NCBI RefSeq assembly: GCF_006152145.1 | Contig: NZ_VDFV01000024.1 | Coordinates: 1 to 51,108 of the forward strand | Reading direction: 5' to 3' | Source: Rubellimicrobium roseum | GTDB taxonomy: Bacteria; Pseudomonadota; Alphaproteobacteria; Rhodobacterales; Rhodobacteraceae | Length of the DNA: 51,108 bases | Part shown: positions 17,444 through 26,589 of the stretch, one piece after another | Numbering within the stretch: the stretch's first letter is position 1 | Layout: the number at the start of each line of letters is the position of its first letter | Position numbers and translations under genes: made by a program | The notes under the pieces: model-generated | What the model was told of the DNA's origin: nothing | Seen by the model: only the letters and a program-made list of their open reading frames with translations | Database searches by the model: none

Positions 17444-18165
17444 GCTTGGGCGATCTTGGGGAACTTCGGCTGGGATCCGGCTGGGCGCTGGTGCTCGACT
17501 TCGACGGCACGCTCGCGGAGATCGGGCCCGACCCGGACGAGATATGGCTTCCCGAGGCGGCCGGGGCCGCCATCGAGGGGCTGGCCCGTCGGCTGGACGG
17601 GGCAGTGGCAATCCTGTCGGGACGCGACCTGCGCGACCTCGCGCGGCGCACGCCGGGGGGCGTCTGGCGACTGGGCGGGCATGGGCTGGAGGTTCTGCCG
17701 CCGAACGAGCCGCCCCCGCCCCCTCTTCCCCCGCCACCCGAGGAGGTGCTCGCGCCCCTGCGTGCGGCCTGCCGGGCCCCGGGGGTGCGGCTGGAGATCA
17801 AGGGACCGGTGGCCGCACTCCACTTCCGCGCCGCGCCCGAGGCCGGGCCGGACTGCCTGCGAGCCGCCGAGGCCGCCGCACGGGCCCAGCCGGGTCGCGT
17901 CTGGCAGGCGGGCAAGATGGTGGTGGAGGTCAAGCCGGACAGCGCTCACAAGGGCCGCGCGCTCCGGGCGCTCATGGATCGGCCGCCCTTCGCCGGCCGC
18001 CGCCCATTGATGCTGGGCGACGACGTCACCGACGAGGATGCCATGGGCGCGGCGCTGGACCTGGGGGGCCTCGCGGTCAAGGTGGGGCTCGGCGACAGCG
18101 TGGCTGCGCTGCGCACCCCCGATCCTGCCGCCGTCCGCGCCTGGCTCGGGCGGGAAGCAGCCTGA
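17440..18165 (+). CDS. otsB: Trehalose-6-phosphate phosphatase
   Basis: This 241-residue HAD-superfamily phosphatase converts trehalose 6-phosphate to trehalose. It contains the catalytic LDFDGTLAEI motif near residue 19, ILSGRDLRDL (motif II region), a KxD lysine segment and the metal-binding GDDVTDEDAM. A proline-rich stretch (NEPPPPPLPPPPEE, roughly residues 88-101) in the cap region is longer than usual but in frame. It is translationally coupled to otsA by ATGA. Confidence 0.93.
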   Translation: MSLGDLGELRLGSGWALVLDFDGTLAEIGPDPDEIWLPEAAGAAIEGLARRLDGAVAILSGRDLRDLARRTPGGVWRLGGHGLEVLPPNEPPPPPLPPPPEEVLAPLRAACRAPGVRLEIKGPVAALHFRAAPEAGPDCLRAAEAAARAQPGRVWQAGKMVVEVKPDSAHKGRALRALMDRPPFAGRRPLMLGDDVTDEDAMGAALDLGGLAVKVGLGDSVAALRTPDPAAVRAWLGREAA

Positions 18166-18321
18166 CACCGGCGGCCCTCTGCCAAAGGCGCCACAGGCGG
18201 GACAGAAGCACCCCGGTCTGCGGACCTCCGTCCCTATCGGCGGGCCGGCTTCCCCGGTGCTAGCCTGTCGCCGGGAGGACGGCACGGGACGACTGTGCCG
18301 CAGAACAAGGCGAGGCAGACG

Positions 18322-18630
18322 ATGGACGGATCCGACCGGCTGAGCGACCTTTTTTCCCTGGCTGATCTGGTGGAGGAATGGGGAGCGGCCGTTCCGCGCT
18401 GGAACCCCACGGCGGGCGAGCGCTGGGACCGTCTGGCGCAGCGCCGCTACGAGGCCGAGCAGTCGCTGCGCTCCCGGCTCCGGCGGCTGCCGACCTGCGT
18501 CCTGCGCACCAGCCCCCTGCTCACCGACGTCGACTTCTCGCTAGCCGGGATCCGGGTGGAAGGCTGCCCGAGCCTCGACGCCGCCTGCCGCGCCTGGGCG
18601 GCCGAGGCCCGCCGTCTGGCCGGGGGCTGA
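18322..18630 (+). CDS. Small hypothetical protein upstream of the GTPase pair (102 aa)
   Basis: I do not recognise this protein. It is mostly helical, with charged amphipathic stretches (DLVEEWGAAVP, GERWDRLAQRRYEAEQSLRSR) and no membrane segment. The ATG at 18322 has GAGG (18312-18315) 6 nt upstream; a GTG at 18295 in the same frame is the alternative. It is codirectional with the two GTPase genes about 100 nt downstream and may belong to their operon. The 156 nt before it, after otsB, hold no gene and presumably include its promoter. Confidence 0.55.
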   Translation: MDGSDRLSDLFSLADLVEEWGAAVPRWNPTAGERWDRLAQRRYEAEQSLRSRLRRLPTCVLRTSPLLTDVDFSLAGIRVEGCPSLDAACRAWAAEARRLAGG

Positions 18631-18734
18631 CCCCGCCACGGACGGCCGGGCCGGCGATCGTCACGGCGCGCTTGCCCTGGCGGCCGCTTCGTCGCAGTCC
18701 TGGGGCGCAGATGCGCCGACGCAGGAGATCGACG

Positions 18735-19793
18735 ATGACGACCGCCCCGTCCGACTGGCTCCGGTCCCGACGACCGCCGCCCGAGCCGCAGGGGCCGCTG
18801 CTTCCCGTGGTCTGGCTGCTGGGGCGCACCGGGTCGGGCAAGTCGTCCTTGGTGCGCGCTCTCACCGGCCTGTCAGAAGCCGAGATCGGCAACGGCTACG
18901 CCCCCTGCACCCGCACGGCGCGCCGCTATGACCTGCCTGCGGAACAGCCGGTCCTGCGGTTTCTCGATACGCGCGGCCTGGGCGAGGCGGGCTACGATCC
19001 GGCCGAGGACCTGGCCGCCGCCGCGCGGTCCTCGCACCTCGTGCTGGCGCTCGCCCGGCTCGACGATCCCGCGCAGGGCGAGGTGGCCGAAGCGCTCGCG
19101 CGGGTGGTCCGGCGCGACCCGGCCATCCGCGTGATCGTCGTCCACACCGGCCCCGACCTCGTGCCCGATCCCGAGGAGCGCGCCCGCGCTCGCCACGCCA
19201 CGCAGGCCCGCTTCGAGCGGGCGGCGGGCCACGGCCTGCCTTTTGTCGAACTCGACCTCGCCACGCCCGACCCCGACCGGGCCGAGCCGCTGCGCCCGCT
19301 CCTGGGCGAGGCGCTTCCAGATGTGGCTCTCCTCCTCGCCCGCGCGGCGCACCGGGGCAGCGAGTCGGCCCGCTGGGCCGCGAACCGCGCGGTGGTGCTG
19401 GGCTACGCGGGCAGCGCGGGGGCGGTGGACGCGGCGCCGATCCTGGGGGCGGTGGCGGTCCCTGCCATCCAGGCCGCGATGCTGGCGGCCCTGGCGGGGC
19501 GCTACGGCGTCGAATGGACCCGACCGCGCATGATCGAGTTCGCGACCGCCCTGGGCGGCGGCGTGGCGCTGCGGGTCGGGGCGGGCTTCGGGTTGCGGCA
19601 GATGGCCAAGCTCGTCCCCGTCCTGGGCCAGACCGCCGGGGCGGCCGCTGCAGGCGCGCTCAGCTTTGCCACGACCTATGCCCTGGGCCGGGCGGCGGCG
19701 CTCTATCTCCACGCCCTCGGCCGGCAGGAGCAGGTCTCGCCCGAGGCCCTGCGCGCGACCTTCGCCGAGGCGCTGCGGCAGGGGCGCCCATGA
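18735..19793 (+). CDS. GTPase with C-terminal hydrophobic domain (DUF697-like), first of a pair
   Basis: This 352-residue P-loop GTPase has G1 GRTGSGKSS (30-38), a G2-like APCTRTARRY, G3 DTRG (78-81) and a G4-like HTGPD in place of NKxD. The C-terminal third is alanine/glycine-rich and hydrophobic, with segments AAPILGAVAVPAIQAAMLAAL and VLGQTAGAAAAGALSF reminiscent of DUF697-type domains that associate with membranes. The ATG at 18735 has AGGAG 7 nt upstream. The stop overlaps the start of a second GTPase gene by ATGA, which argues for a functional pair. The cellular role is unknown; related pairs are annotated only as HSR1-related GTPases. Confidence 0.75.
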   Translation: MTTAPSDWLRSRRPPPEPQGPLLPVVWLLGRTGSGKSSLVRALTGLSEAEIGNGYAPCTRTARRYDLPAEQPVLRFLDTRGLGEAGYDPAEDLAAAARSSHLVLALARLDDPAQGEVAEALARVVRRDPAIRVIVVHTGPDLVPDPEERARARHATQARFERAAGHGLPFVELDLATPDPDRAEPLRPLLGEALPDVALLLARAAHRGSESARWAANRAVVLGYAGSAGAVDAAPILGAVAVPAIQAAMLAALAGRYGVEWTRPRMIEFATALGGGVALRVGAGFGLRQMAKLVPVLGQTAGAAAAGALSFATTYALGRAAALYLHALGRQEQVSPEALRATFAEALRQGRP

Positions 19794-21367
19794 GCCCTGC
19801 CTCGACCTCCGCACGCCTGCGACGGGCGCTCCTGCGCTGGGACCGGCTCCTGGTCCTCACCGCGGCGGCGCTGCCGACGCTCGTCTCCGCGGTCCTAGGC
19901 TTCCTCTGGTTGGGCGAGCGTGGCCTTCTCCTGCCCTTCGCCGGGGGCTGCGCGGCGCTCGCGGCCCTCGTGGCGGGCGCGCGCGTGCTGGCGCGGTGGC
20001 GCCCGGTCACCGCCCCGTCCGCCCTGTCCCCCGACCTTGCCGTGGCCCCCGACCCGGACTGGTCCGAGCGGGAGACCGCCGTCTTCGGGCGGGTGCGCGC
20101 CCGGATCGAGGCGCGAACGGCCGAGGCGCAGCCCTGGAATCGGATGCCCGACCTCGTGATGGAGGTGCTGCGCGAAGTGGCCACGGGCCTGGGCGGCCGG
20201 GGCGTGCTCGACTTCACCCTGCCCGAGGCGCTCCTGCTCGTGGAGCGCACCGCCTCGCGCTACCGCGCCCGGATGCGCCGCCACGTGCCCTTCGTCGACC
20301 GTGTCTCGATCCGCACCATCGAATGGGCCTGGACCCGGCGCAGGGCGCTGCACCAAGGCTACACCTGGGCCAGCGCCGCGCACCGGCTCGCGCGGATTGC
20401 AAGCAATCCGCCTGCCGCCATCCTGCGCGAGGTCGAAGGCCTCGTCGCGGGCGGCAACGCAGGCTGGCTGGGTGGGCAGATGCAGGGAGTGGCGCAGGCG
20501 CTCCTGCTGGAGGAGGTCGCCCATGCGGCGGTCGAGCTCTACGGCGGTCGGCTGCGGTTCTCGGATGCGGAGCTGCTGGAACTGGGCCTCGCGGGCGCGG
20601 ACCTCGACCGGGCGCGCCTCGTCGCCCCCGACGCCCCACTACGGGTCCTCCTCGTGGGCCAGACCGGCGCGGGCAAGTCGACCATGCTCAACGCGCTTCT
20701 CGGGGCCGACCACGCCGAGACCGACGCCGCGCCCACCACGCCGGGCTTCGTGGCTCACGAAGGCGAAATCGATGGCCTTCCCTGCTTTCTGGTGGACAGC
20801 GCGGGCCTCGACGGGGGCGAGGCCGGGCTCGACACGCTCCTGGCCGAGATGGAGCGGGCGGACCTGATCCTCTGGGTCCTGCGCGCCAACCGTCCGGGAC
20901 GTGCCGTCGACCAGCGACTCCTGCGCCGCTTCCAGGCCGCCTTCGACGCCACGCCCGAGCGGCAGCGGCCCGAGATCGTCGCCGTCGCGACCGGCGTCGA
21001 CCGGCTCCTGCCCGGCTGGCCGTTCCCCGAGAACCTCCTGCCGCCCGAGGCGCAGGTCCGGGTGGCTGAAGCGGTGCAGGCCATCGGCGCCGACCTCGAC
21101 GTGCGGCTGCCGGTCCCGGTCTGCGCGATCGCGCCCGAGTGGAACATCGAGGCGCTGCGGACCGCGCTCATCGCTGCCCTGCCGCGCGCGATCAAGGCCC
21201 AGCGCAACCGACGGCGACTGGAGGCGACGCAGGGCAGCGGCCTGCGGCAGGAGGTCGGGCGCGCCGGTCGCGGCTTGGTCCTTGGGGCCGAGACGCTCGG
21301 CGGCCGGCTCCTGCGGCGCGTTCGGCCGGGGGGCGAGAGGCCCAGGGGATCGACCGACCCGGCCTAG
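19790..21367 (+). CDS. Membrane-anchored GTPase, second of a pair
   Basis: This 525-residue protein begins with two hydrophobic segments (about 20-40 and 45-66), then a helical region of about 200 residues, then a GTPase domain. The domain has G1 GQTGAGKST (290-298), conserved threonines at 315-316 (G2), G3 DSAGLD (336-341) and a G4-like TGVD (401-404). The basic C-terminal tail is rich in Arg and Gly. The layout suggests an inner-membrane GTPase working with the soluble partner encoded just before it. It converges on the LacI-type regulator gene, and the two stops share CTAG at 21364-21367. Confidence 0.75.
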   Translation: MSPASTSARLRRALLRWDRLLVLTAAALPTLVSAVLGFLWLGERGLLLPFAGGCAALAALVAGARVLARWRPVTAPSALSPDLAVAPDPDWSERETAVFGRVRARIEARTAEAQPWNRMPDLVMEVLREVATGLGGRGVLDFTLPEALLLVERTASRYRARMRRHVPFVDRVSIRTIEWAWTRRRALHQGYTWASAAHRLARIASNPPAAILREVEGLVAGGNAGWLGGQMQGVAQALLLEEVAHAAVELYGGRLRFSDAELLELGLAGADLDRARLVAPDAPLRVLLVGQTGAGKSTMLNALLGADHAETDAAPTTPGFVAHEGEIDGLPCFLVDSAGLDGGEAGLDTLLAEMERADLILWVLRANRPGRAVDQRLLRRFQAAFDATPERQRPEIVAVATGVDRLLPGWPFPENLLPPEAQVRVAEAVQAIGADLDVRLPVPVCAIAPEWNIEALRTALIAALPRAIKAQRNRRRLEATQGSGLRQEVGRAGRGLVLGAETLGGRLLRRVRPGGERPRGSTDPA

Positions 21368-22431
21368 GCCCCAGTGCCGTTGGGCGCCGAGCCCGTGCTG
21401 CCCCGTACAAGGAGCGTGAGCGGCAGCACCTCGCGCCCTTGCGGCATGGGTCCGTCGAGGATGGCAGCGACGGCGCGCTCGGCGATGCGGCGGAAGGGCT
21501 GCTCGACGGTGCTGAGCGGCGGCTCGGTCCGCGCGCCCTCGGGCACCCCGTCGAAGCCCATGACCGAAACCTGCCCCGGCACGGCCAAGCCCCGCTCCGC
21601 GAGCCAGCCCAGCGCCGCCATCGCCACCTTGTCCGACATGGCCAGCAGCCCGGTGGGCGGCTCGGGCTCATCGAACAGGAGAGCCAGCGCCGCGCCCACG
21701 TTGCTGCCGTCGTCGCGGATCGCCAGAATCGGGACCTCGGCCTCGGGAAGGCCCGCCTCGGCCAGGGCCGCCCAATAGCCGCGCGCGCGCTCGCGCACGT
21801 TCATGTAGCGTGTGGCGCGCACGCGGTCGGGCTGGACCCGGTCGGGAGCCGCGCCCAGCCCGATCCCCAGGATGGCGAGCCGGCGGTGGCCGAGCCCCAG
21901 AAGGTGCCGCGCCGCGAGTCTGGCCCCGCCGAAGTCGTCGATGTCCACCGCCGGCACATCCGGCTCGGCGTGGTCCAGCGAAAGCGCCACGAAGGGCAGC
22001 CCCCGCCGTTGGGCGATCTCCACCAGAAGCTCGCGCCCCCCGCAGCGCAGCAGAAAACCGTCCACGAGCGCACTCTCGATGCTCCAGCCGGGCTGCCCCG
22101 CGGCGACGGACACCAGCGCGAGGCCCGCCCCGCGGGCGTCGCAGGCCCGCGCTACCTCGGTCATCAGCCGCCGCGCCCAGGGATCGGCGAAGAAGTATTC
22201 CAGCGGCTCGGCCGCCGCCACGCCGATCGCATTGGTCTTGCCCGCGCGCAGGAGCCGCCCCTTGGGGCTCGGCCCCGCATAGCCCAGCGCGCGCGCCGCC
22301 TCGCGCACCCGCTCGCGCACCTCCTCGCGCACGACCTCGGGACGGTTGAAGACGTTCGAGGCGGTGCCCTGCGACACCCCCGCCGCCTCGGCCACATCCC
22401 GAAGCCGGATGGTCCGGCCGCTGCCCGTCAT
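21364..22431 (-). CDS. LacI-family transcriptional regulator
   Basis: This 355-residue repressor has an N-terminal LacI helix-turn-helix (RLRDVAEAAGVSQGTASNVFNRP, with the first helices at residues 9-30), the hinge helix region and a periplasmic-binding-protein-like effector domain (VDGFLLRCGG, GVPAVDIDDFGGARLAARHLLGLGHRRLAILG). Two LacI-type operators lie 40-100 bp upstream, between this gene and the NlpC/P60-like gene, so autoregulation is likely. No sugar-use operon is adjacent; targets may lie elsewhere in the genome. Its stop codon overlaps that of the preceding GTPase gene. Confidence 0.88.
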   Translation of the reverse strand: MTGSGRTIRLRDVAEAAGVSQGTASNVFNRPEVVREEVRERVREAARALGYAGPSPKGRLLRAGKTNAIGVAAAEPLEYFFADPWARRLMTEVARACDARGAGLALVSVAAGQPGWSIESALVDGFLLRCGGRELLVEIAQRRGLPFVALSLDHAEPDVPAVDIDDFGGARLAARHLLGLGHRRLAILGIGLGAAPDRVQPDRVRATRYMNVRERARGYWAALAEAGLPEAEVPILAIRDDGSNVGAALALLFDEPEPPTGLLAMSDKVAMAALGWLAERGLAVPGQVSVMGFDGVPEGARTEPPLSTVEQPFRRIAERAVAAILDGPMPQGREVLPLTLLVRGSTGSAPNGTGA

Positions 22432-22469
22432 GGTCGGGTTCCCCCTGCTCCGCGAATCCTCGCCATCGT

Positions 22470-22529
22470 TTGGATCGATTCAAAATGGCTCTTGACGCAG
22501 ACCTACCATCGGGTGTTGAATCGGTTCAA
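22470..22529. promoter_or_regulatory. Two LacI-type operators around a candidate promoter
   Basis: TTGGATCGATTCAA (22470-22483) and TTGAATCGGTTCAA (22516-22529) are near-palindromes of the same LacI-family form, 46 bp centre to centre. Between them a plus-strand -35 TTGACG (22492-22497) is followed after 18 nt by TTGAAT, which overlaps the second operator. The layout suits repression of the plus-strand NlpC/P60-like gene, autoregulation of the minus-strand lacI gene, or both. Confidence 0.6.
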
Positions 22530-22587
22530 TAGGAAAGCATTTCACGATCCTTTGCACGGCCCACCTTTCGTTCCACGGAGTTTTCCG

Positions 22588-23019
22588 ATGACCGACCGAA
22601 TTGCCGCCCCGCACCCTGCCCAGCCGTCCGCTTGGGCCCAGGCCTATGTGGGGCTGCCCTATATCCTCGGCGCGGGAGAATGCGCCCATCGCGCCGCCCT
22701 GGTCTGGCGGCAGGAGTTCGGGCTGGAGATCGAGGTCTCGCCCGCCCATGGCAATCTGCAACTCGCCCAAGACCTGATCCGGGCCGAGCTGCAAAGGCCG
22801 AACTGGACCCCTGTGCGCCGCCCGCAGGAGGGCGACGCGGTCGTGATGTGGAAAGGTCGGCTCCTTGCCCATGTCGGCGTCTGGGTGGCGCCCGGCCATA
22901 TCCTTCACTGCACCCGTGCCGACGGCATGACGCTGACGCCCGAGGCCGAGCTGGAGGCGCAGGGTTTCCGCGTCTTCGGCTTCTTCCGCTGGCAGGCGGC
23001 CGAGGCGCTGGCCGCCTAG
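22588..23019 (+). CDS. NlpC/P60-like cell-wall peptidase homologue
   Basis: This 143-residue single-domain protein resembles phage-tail/GTA-type NlpC/P60 peptidases. The start AQAYVGLPYILGAGEC places a candidate catalytic Cys at 32, and LLAHVGVWV gives a candidate His at 95. The usual DCxGLV around the cysteine reads ECAHRAALV, so activity is uncertain. There is no signal peptide. The ATG at 22588 has GGAG 7 nt upstream. It stands alone, with no phage structural genes beside it, and its promoter lies between two LacI operators. It converges on dnaE, sharing CTAG at 23016-23019. Confidence 0.6.
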   Translation: MTDRIAAPHPAQPSAWAQAYVGLPYILGAGECAHRAALVWRQEFGLEIEVSPAHGNLQLAQDLIRAELQRPNWTPVRRPQEGDAVVMWKGRLLAHVGVWVAPGHILHCTRADGMTLTPEAELEAQGFRVFGFFRWQAAEALAA

Positions 23020-26000
23020 ACCTCCTCCACCTCCACGACGCCGGCGACCGAGCGCAGCGCACGCCGGATCTCGGGCGAGACGGGGAAGTTGTCCCCCAGC
23101 TCCAGTTCCACCTCGCCCGGCAAACTCGGGTGCTGGAGCAGGAGTGTCACCGGCCCGCCCCTCGCGCGCCGGGCGGCGGCCCGGGCCTGCTCCAGCACGC
23201 GCGCGACCGAGGTCAGCGCCTCCTCGGCCTCCACGAAGACCCTCAGCCCCATCAGGCCTGCCGCCACCACCTCGTCGATGGGCGTGACCGTCCGGCCCGT
23301 CAAGCGAAGCTGGTCGCCCTCGGAGGTGCACTCGACCTGGATCACGACGCGGTTGCCTGGCTCCAGATGCGGCCGTCCTGCCTCCAGCGCCTCGGAGAAC
23401 AGCGTCACCTCGAACTGCCCCGTCGGGTCGGACATGGAAACGAAGGCGAAGCGGTTGCCCCGCGCGCTCTTCCTTTCCTGCCGGGCAGCGACGGTGCCGG
23501 CGATGCGGGTGACGAAGGGGCCGTCCTGCACCTTCAGCGCCACCTCGTCGTAGGTCATCACCTTGGCCCGCTTCAAGGCCGACAGGTGGTCGTCCAGCGG
23601 ATGGCCGGTGAGATAGAAGCCCACGGCCTTGAACTCCTCGGCCAGCCGCTCGGGCGGGTCCCAGTCGGGGCCGTTGGGCAGGCGCGGCTCAGGCAGGTCC
23701 GCCCCTGCCTCGCCGAAGAGCGAGACCTGCGACGACGATCGCTGCTCGTGCACGGCCGCCGAATAGGCCACCAGCGCATCGAGAGATTCGCAGACCCGCC
23801 GGCGGTTCTTGTCCAGCTGGTCGAAGGCCCCGGCGCGGGCCAGCATCTCCAGCGGCCGCTTGCCGACCTTCTTGAGGTCCACCCGCCGGGCCATGTCGAA
23901 GAGCGTTGCAAAGGGCCGCCGGTCGCGCCCCCGCACGATCAGCTCCATCGCCTCCACGCCCACGTTCTTGAGCGCTCCCAGCCCGTAGACGAGCTTCCCG
24001 TCCTCGACGCTGAACACGGCCTGCGAACGATTCACGCAGGGGGGCACGGTCGGGATCTTCAGGTGCTTGCGCACCTCCTGAAAGTAGACGGCCAGCTTGT
24101 CGGTAAGATGCAGGTCGCAGTTCATGACGCCCGCCATGAACTCGACCGGGTGGTTCGCCTTGAGCCAGGCGGTCTGGTAGCTGACCAGCGCGTAGGCGGC
24201 GGCGTGGGATTTGTTGAAGCCGTAGTTGGCGAACTTCTCCAGAAGGTCGAAGACCTCGCCGGCCTTGTCCTTGGGGACGCCGTTGCGGATGGACCCTTCG
24301 ATGAACTTGGGGCGCTCCTTGGCCATCTCCTCGGGGATCTTCTTGCCCATGGCGCGGCGCAGGAGGTCCGCGCCGCCGAGCGAATAGCCCGCCATGACCT
24401 GCGCGATCTCCATCACCTGTTCCTGGTAGACGATGATCCCCTGCGTTTCCTTCAGGATGTGGTCGATGGTGGGGTGGAGCGGCTCCAGCGCGCGGGTGCC
24501 GTTCTTGACCTCGCAGTAGACGGGGATGTTCTCCATCGGGCCGGGGCGGTAGAGCGCCACGAGAGCCACGATGTCCTCGATGCAGGTGGGCTTCATGCGC
24601 TTGAGCGCGTCCATCATGCCGGTGGATTCCACCTGGAACACGGCGACGGTGCGGGCGCGGGAGTAGAGGTCGTAGGTCGGCTTGTCGTCCAAGGGGATGG
24701 CGAGGATGTCGTTCTCGGTCCCCGGGGCGGGGTCGTAGATGCGGCGGCCGTCGGCGGCGATGTGGAGGTCGCGCGTCTTGCGGATCAGCTTGACCGCGTT
24801 GTCGATCATGGTGAGCGTCTTGAGGCCCAGGAAGTCGAACTTCACGAGGCCCGCCTGCTCCACCCACTTCATGTTGAACTGGGTCGCGGGCATGTCGTCC
24901 GTGCCCGGCGCGCGGTAGAGCGGCACGAGTTCATCGAGCGGACGATCCCCGATCACTACGCCGGCCGCGTGGGTGGAGGCGTTGCGGAGGAGCCCTTCGA
25001 GCTGCTCGGCATACTCCATGCAGCGTTTGACCACCTCGGCGGCGCGCATCTCCTCGCGCAGGCGCGGCTCGTCGGCCAGCGCCTTGGTGATGGAGACGGG
25101 CTTCACGCCCTCCATCGGGATCATCTTGGACAGGCGATCCACCTGTCCGTAGGGCATCTGGAGCACGCGGCCCACGTCGCGCACGGCGGCCTTGGACAGC
25201 ATCGCGCCGAAGGTGATGATTTGGCCGACCTTGTCCTCGCCGTACTTCTGCTGGACGTAGCGGATGACCTCCTCGCGGCGGTCCATGCAGAAGTCGATGT
25301 CGAAGTCGGGCATCGACACGCGCTCGGGGTTCAGGAACCGCTCGAACAGCAGGGAATAGCGCAGGGGATCGAGGTCGGTGATGGTCAGTGCATAGGCGAC
25401 GAGCGAACCCGCGCCCGAGCCCCGCCCCGGTCCCACGGGGATGCCCTGCGCCTTGGCCCACTTGATGAAGTCGGCCACGATCAGGAAGTAGCCGGGGAAG
25501 CCCATCTGCTCGATGATGCCGACCTCGAAGGCCAAGCGCTTCTCGTATTCCTCCACCGGGGCGGCATGGGGGATGACCTTGAGCCGGGCCTCCAGCCCCT
25601 CCTTGGCCTGCCGCCGCAGCTCCTCGACCTCGTTCTCGGCAAAGCGTGGCAGGATCGGCTTGCGCTTGGGCGCCTTGAAAGCGCAGCGCCGGGCGATCTC
25701 GACGGTGTTCTCCAGCGCCTCGGGCAGGTCGGCGAACAGCGTCGCCATCTCGGCCTGAGACTTGAAATAATGCTGGGGCGTCAGCTTTCGCCGTGGCTGC
25801 GGCTGGTCGACATAGGCCCCCTCGGCGATCGCTAGAAGCGCGTCATGCGCCTCGTAAAGTCCTTCCTTGGGGAAATAGACGTCGTTCGTCGCCACGATGG
25901 GCAGATCGAGCGCGTAGGCCAGCTCCAGCGTCGGACGTTCGGTCAGACGCTCGGCCTCGGGGAGCCCGCCGTCCACCGGGTGGCGCTGCAGCTCGACATA

Positions 26001-26516
26001 GAGCCGGCCCGGGTAGATCCCGGCCAGCCGTCGCAGGAACTCCTCCGCCTTCCCCTGGCTCCCCTGCCGCAGAAGCCGCCCCAAGGGGCCGTCCGGGCCG
26101 CCCGTCAGGCAGATCAGCCCCGCCGAATGCCGCTCCAGATCCTCGAGCGTCACCTGCGGCAGCCCGTCCCCGTTGGTGTCCACGAGATAGGCGCAGGTGG
26201 ACAGCTTCATCAGGTTCATCCACCCCGCCTCGGTCTGGGCGAGGAGGACGACCGGCGCGGGGCGATAGGGCGCGCGGCCGGGGTCGGGCGGCAGGTAGCA
26301 GAGGTCCCACTGCGCGCCCACGATGGGCTGCACGCCCATCTTGGCCGCGGTCTCCGAGAACTCCAGCGCCGCGAACATGGCGTTGGTGTCGGTGAGCGCC
26401 ACGGCGGGCATCCCCGCCTCGGCGGCGAGCTTGGGCAGCTTCTTCACCGGAACCGCGCCCTCGAGGAGCGAGTGTTCGGAATGGACGCGCAGATGGATGA
26501 AGCGGGGATCGGCCAT
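23016..26516 (-). CDS. dnaE: DNA polymerase III alpha subunit
   Basis: This is a replicative polymerase of 1166 residues, the normal DnaE1 length. The N-terminal PHP domain begins FIHLRVHSEHSLLEGAVPV. The catalytic palm motif MPDFDIDFCMDRREEVIRYV lies near residue 405 with its metal-binding aspartates. NYGFNKSHAAAYALVSYQTA marks the finger region, and an OB-fold domain (VTRIAGTVAARQERKSARG) lies near residue 1000. I favour the ATG at 26516; a GTG three codons earlier (26525) is also open. The length and PHP start distinguish it from DnaE2 error-prone polymerases. It is flanked by unrelated genes and its stop overlaps that of the NlpC-like gene. Confidence 0.95.
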   Translation of the reverse strand: MADPRFIHLRVHSEHSLLEGAVPVKKLPKLAAEAGMPAVALTDTNAMFAALEFSETAAKMGVQPIVGAQWDLCYLPPDPGRAPYRPAPVVLLAQTEAGWMNLMKLSTCAYLVDTNGDGLPQVTLEDLERHSAGLICLTGGPDGPLGRLLRQGSQGKAEEFLRRLAGIYPGRLYVELQRHPVDGGLPEAERLTERPTLELAYALDLPIVATNDVYFPKEGLYEAHDALLAIAEGAYVDQPQPRRKLTPQHYFKSQAEMATLFADLPEALENTVEIARRCAFKAPKRKPILPRFAENEVEELRRQAKEGLEARLKVIPHAAPVEEYEKRLAFEVGIIEQMGFPGYFLIVADFIKWAKAQGIPVGPGRGSGAGSLVAYALTITDLDPLRYSLLFERFLNPERVSMPDFDIDFCMDRREEVIRYVQQKYGEDKVGQIITFGAMLSKAAVRDVGRVLQMPYGQVDRLSKMIPMEGVKPVSITKALADEPRLREEMRAAEVVKRCMEYAEQLEGLLRNASTHAAGVVIGDRPLDELVPLYRAPGTDDMPATQFNMKWVEQAGLVKFDFLGLKTLTMIDNAVKLIRKTRDLHIAADGRRIYDPAPGTENDILAIPLDDKPTYDLYSRARTVAVFQVESTGMMDALKRMKPTCIEDIVALVALYRPGPMENIPVYCEVKNGTRALEPLHPTIDHILKETQGIIVYQEQVMEIAQVMAGYSLGGADLLRRAMGKKIPEEMAKERPKFIEGSIRNGVPKDKAGEVFDLLEKFANYGFNKSHAAAYALVSYQTAWLKANHPVEFMAGVMNCDLHLTDKLAVYFQEVRKHLKIPTVPPCVNRSQAVFSVEDGKLVYGLGALKNVGVEAMELIVRGRDRRPFATLFDMARRVDLKKVGKRPLEMLARAGAFDQLDKNRRRVCESLDALVAYSAAVHEQRSSSQVSLFGEAGADLPEPRLPNGPDWDPPERLAEEFKAVGFYLTGHPLDDHLSALKRAKVMTYDEVALKVQDGPFVTRIAGTVAARQERKSARGNRFAFVSMSDPTGQFEVTLFSEALEAGRPHLEPGNRVVIQVECTSEGDQLRLTGRTVTPIDEVVAAGLMGLRVFVEAEEALTSVARVLEQARAAARRARGGPVTLLLQHPSLPGEVELELGDNFPVSPEIRRALRSVAGVVEVEEV

Positions 26517-26589
26517 GTCTGCCACCCTACCCCCGCGGCCCCCGAGTTGGGAAGTCGGGACGGCGCAGGTTGCCGCGCGGTCGTGGCCG

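Noticed and set aside
22588-23019. Prophage or gene transfer agent remnant around the NlpC/P60-like gene
   Set aside because: Neighbours are lacI and dnaE; no capsid, portal, terminase or tail genes were seen.
22632-25835. Very long plus-strand open frame of more than 1000 codons opposite dnaE
   Set aside because: Antisense to dnaE; its sequence mirrors the codon bias of the true gene and shows no domain.
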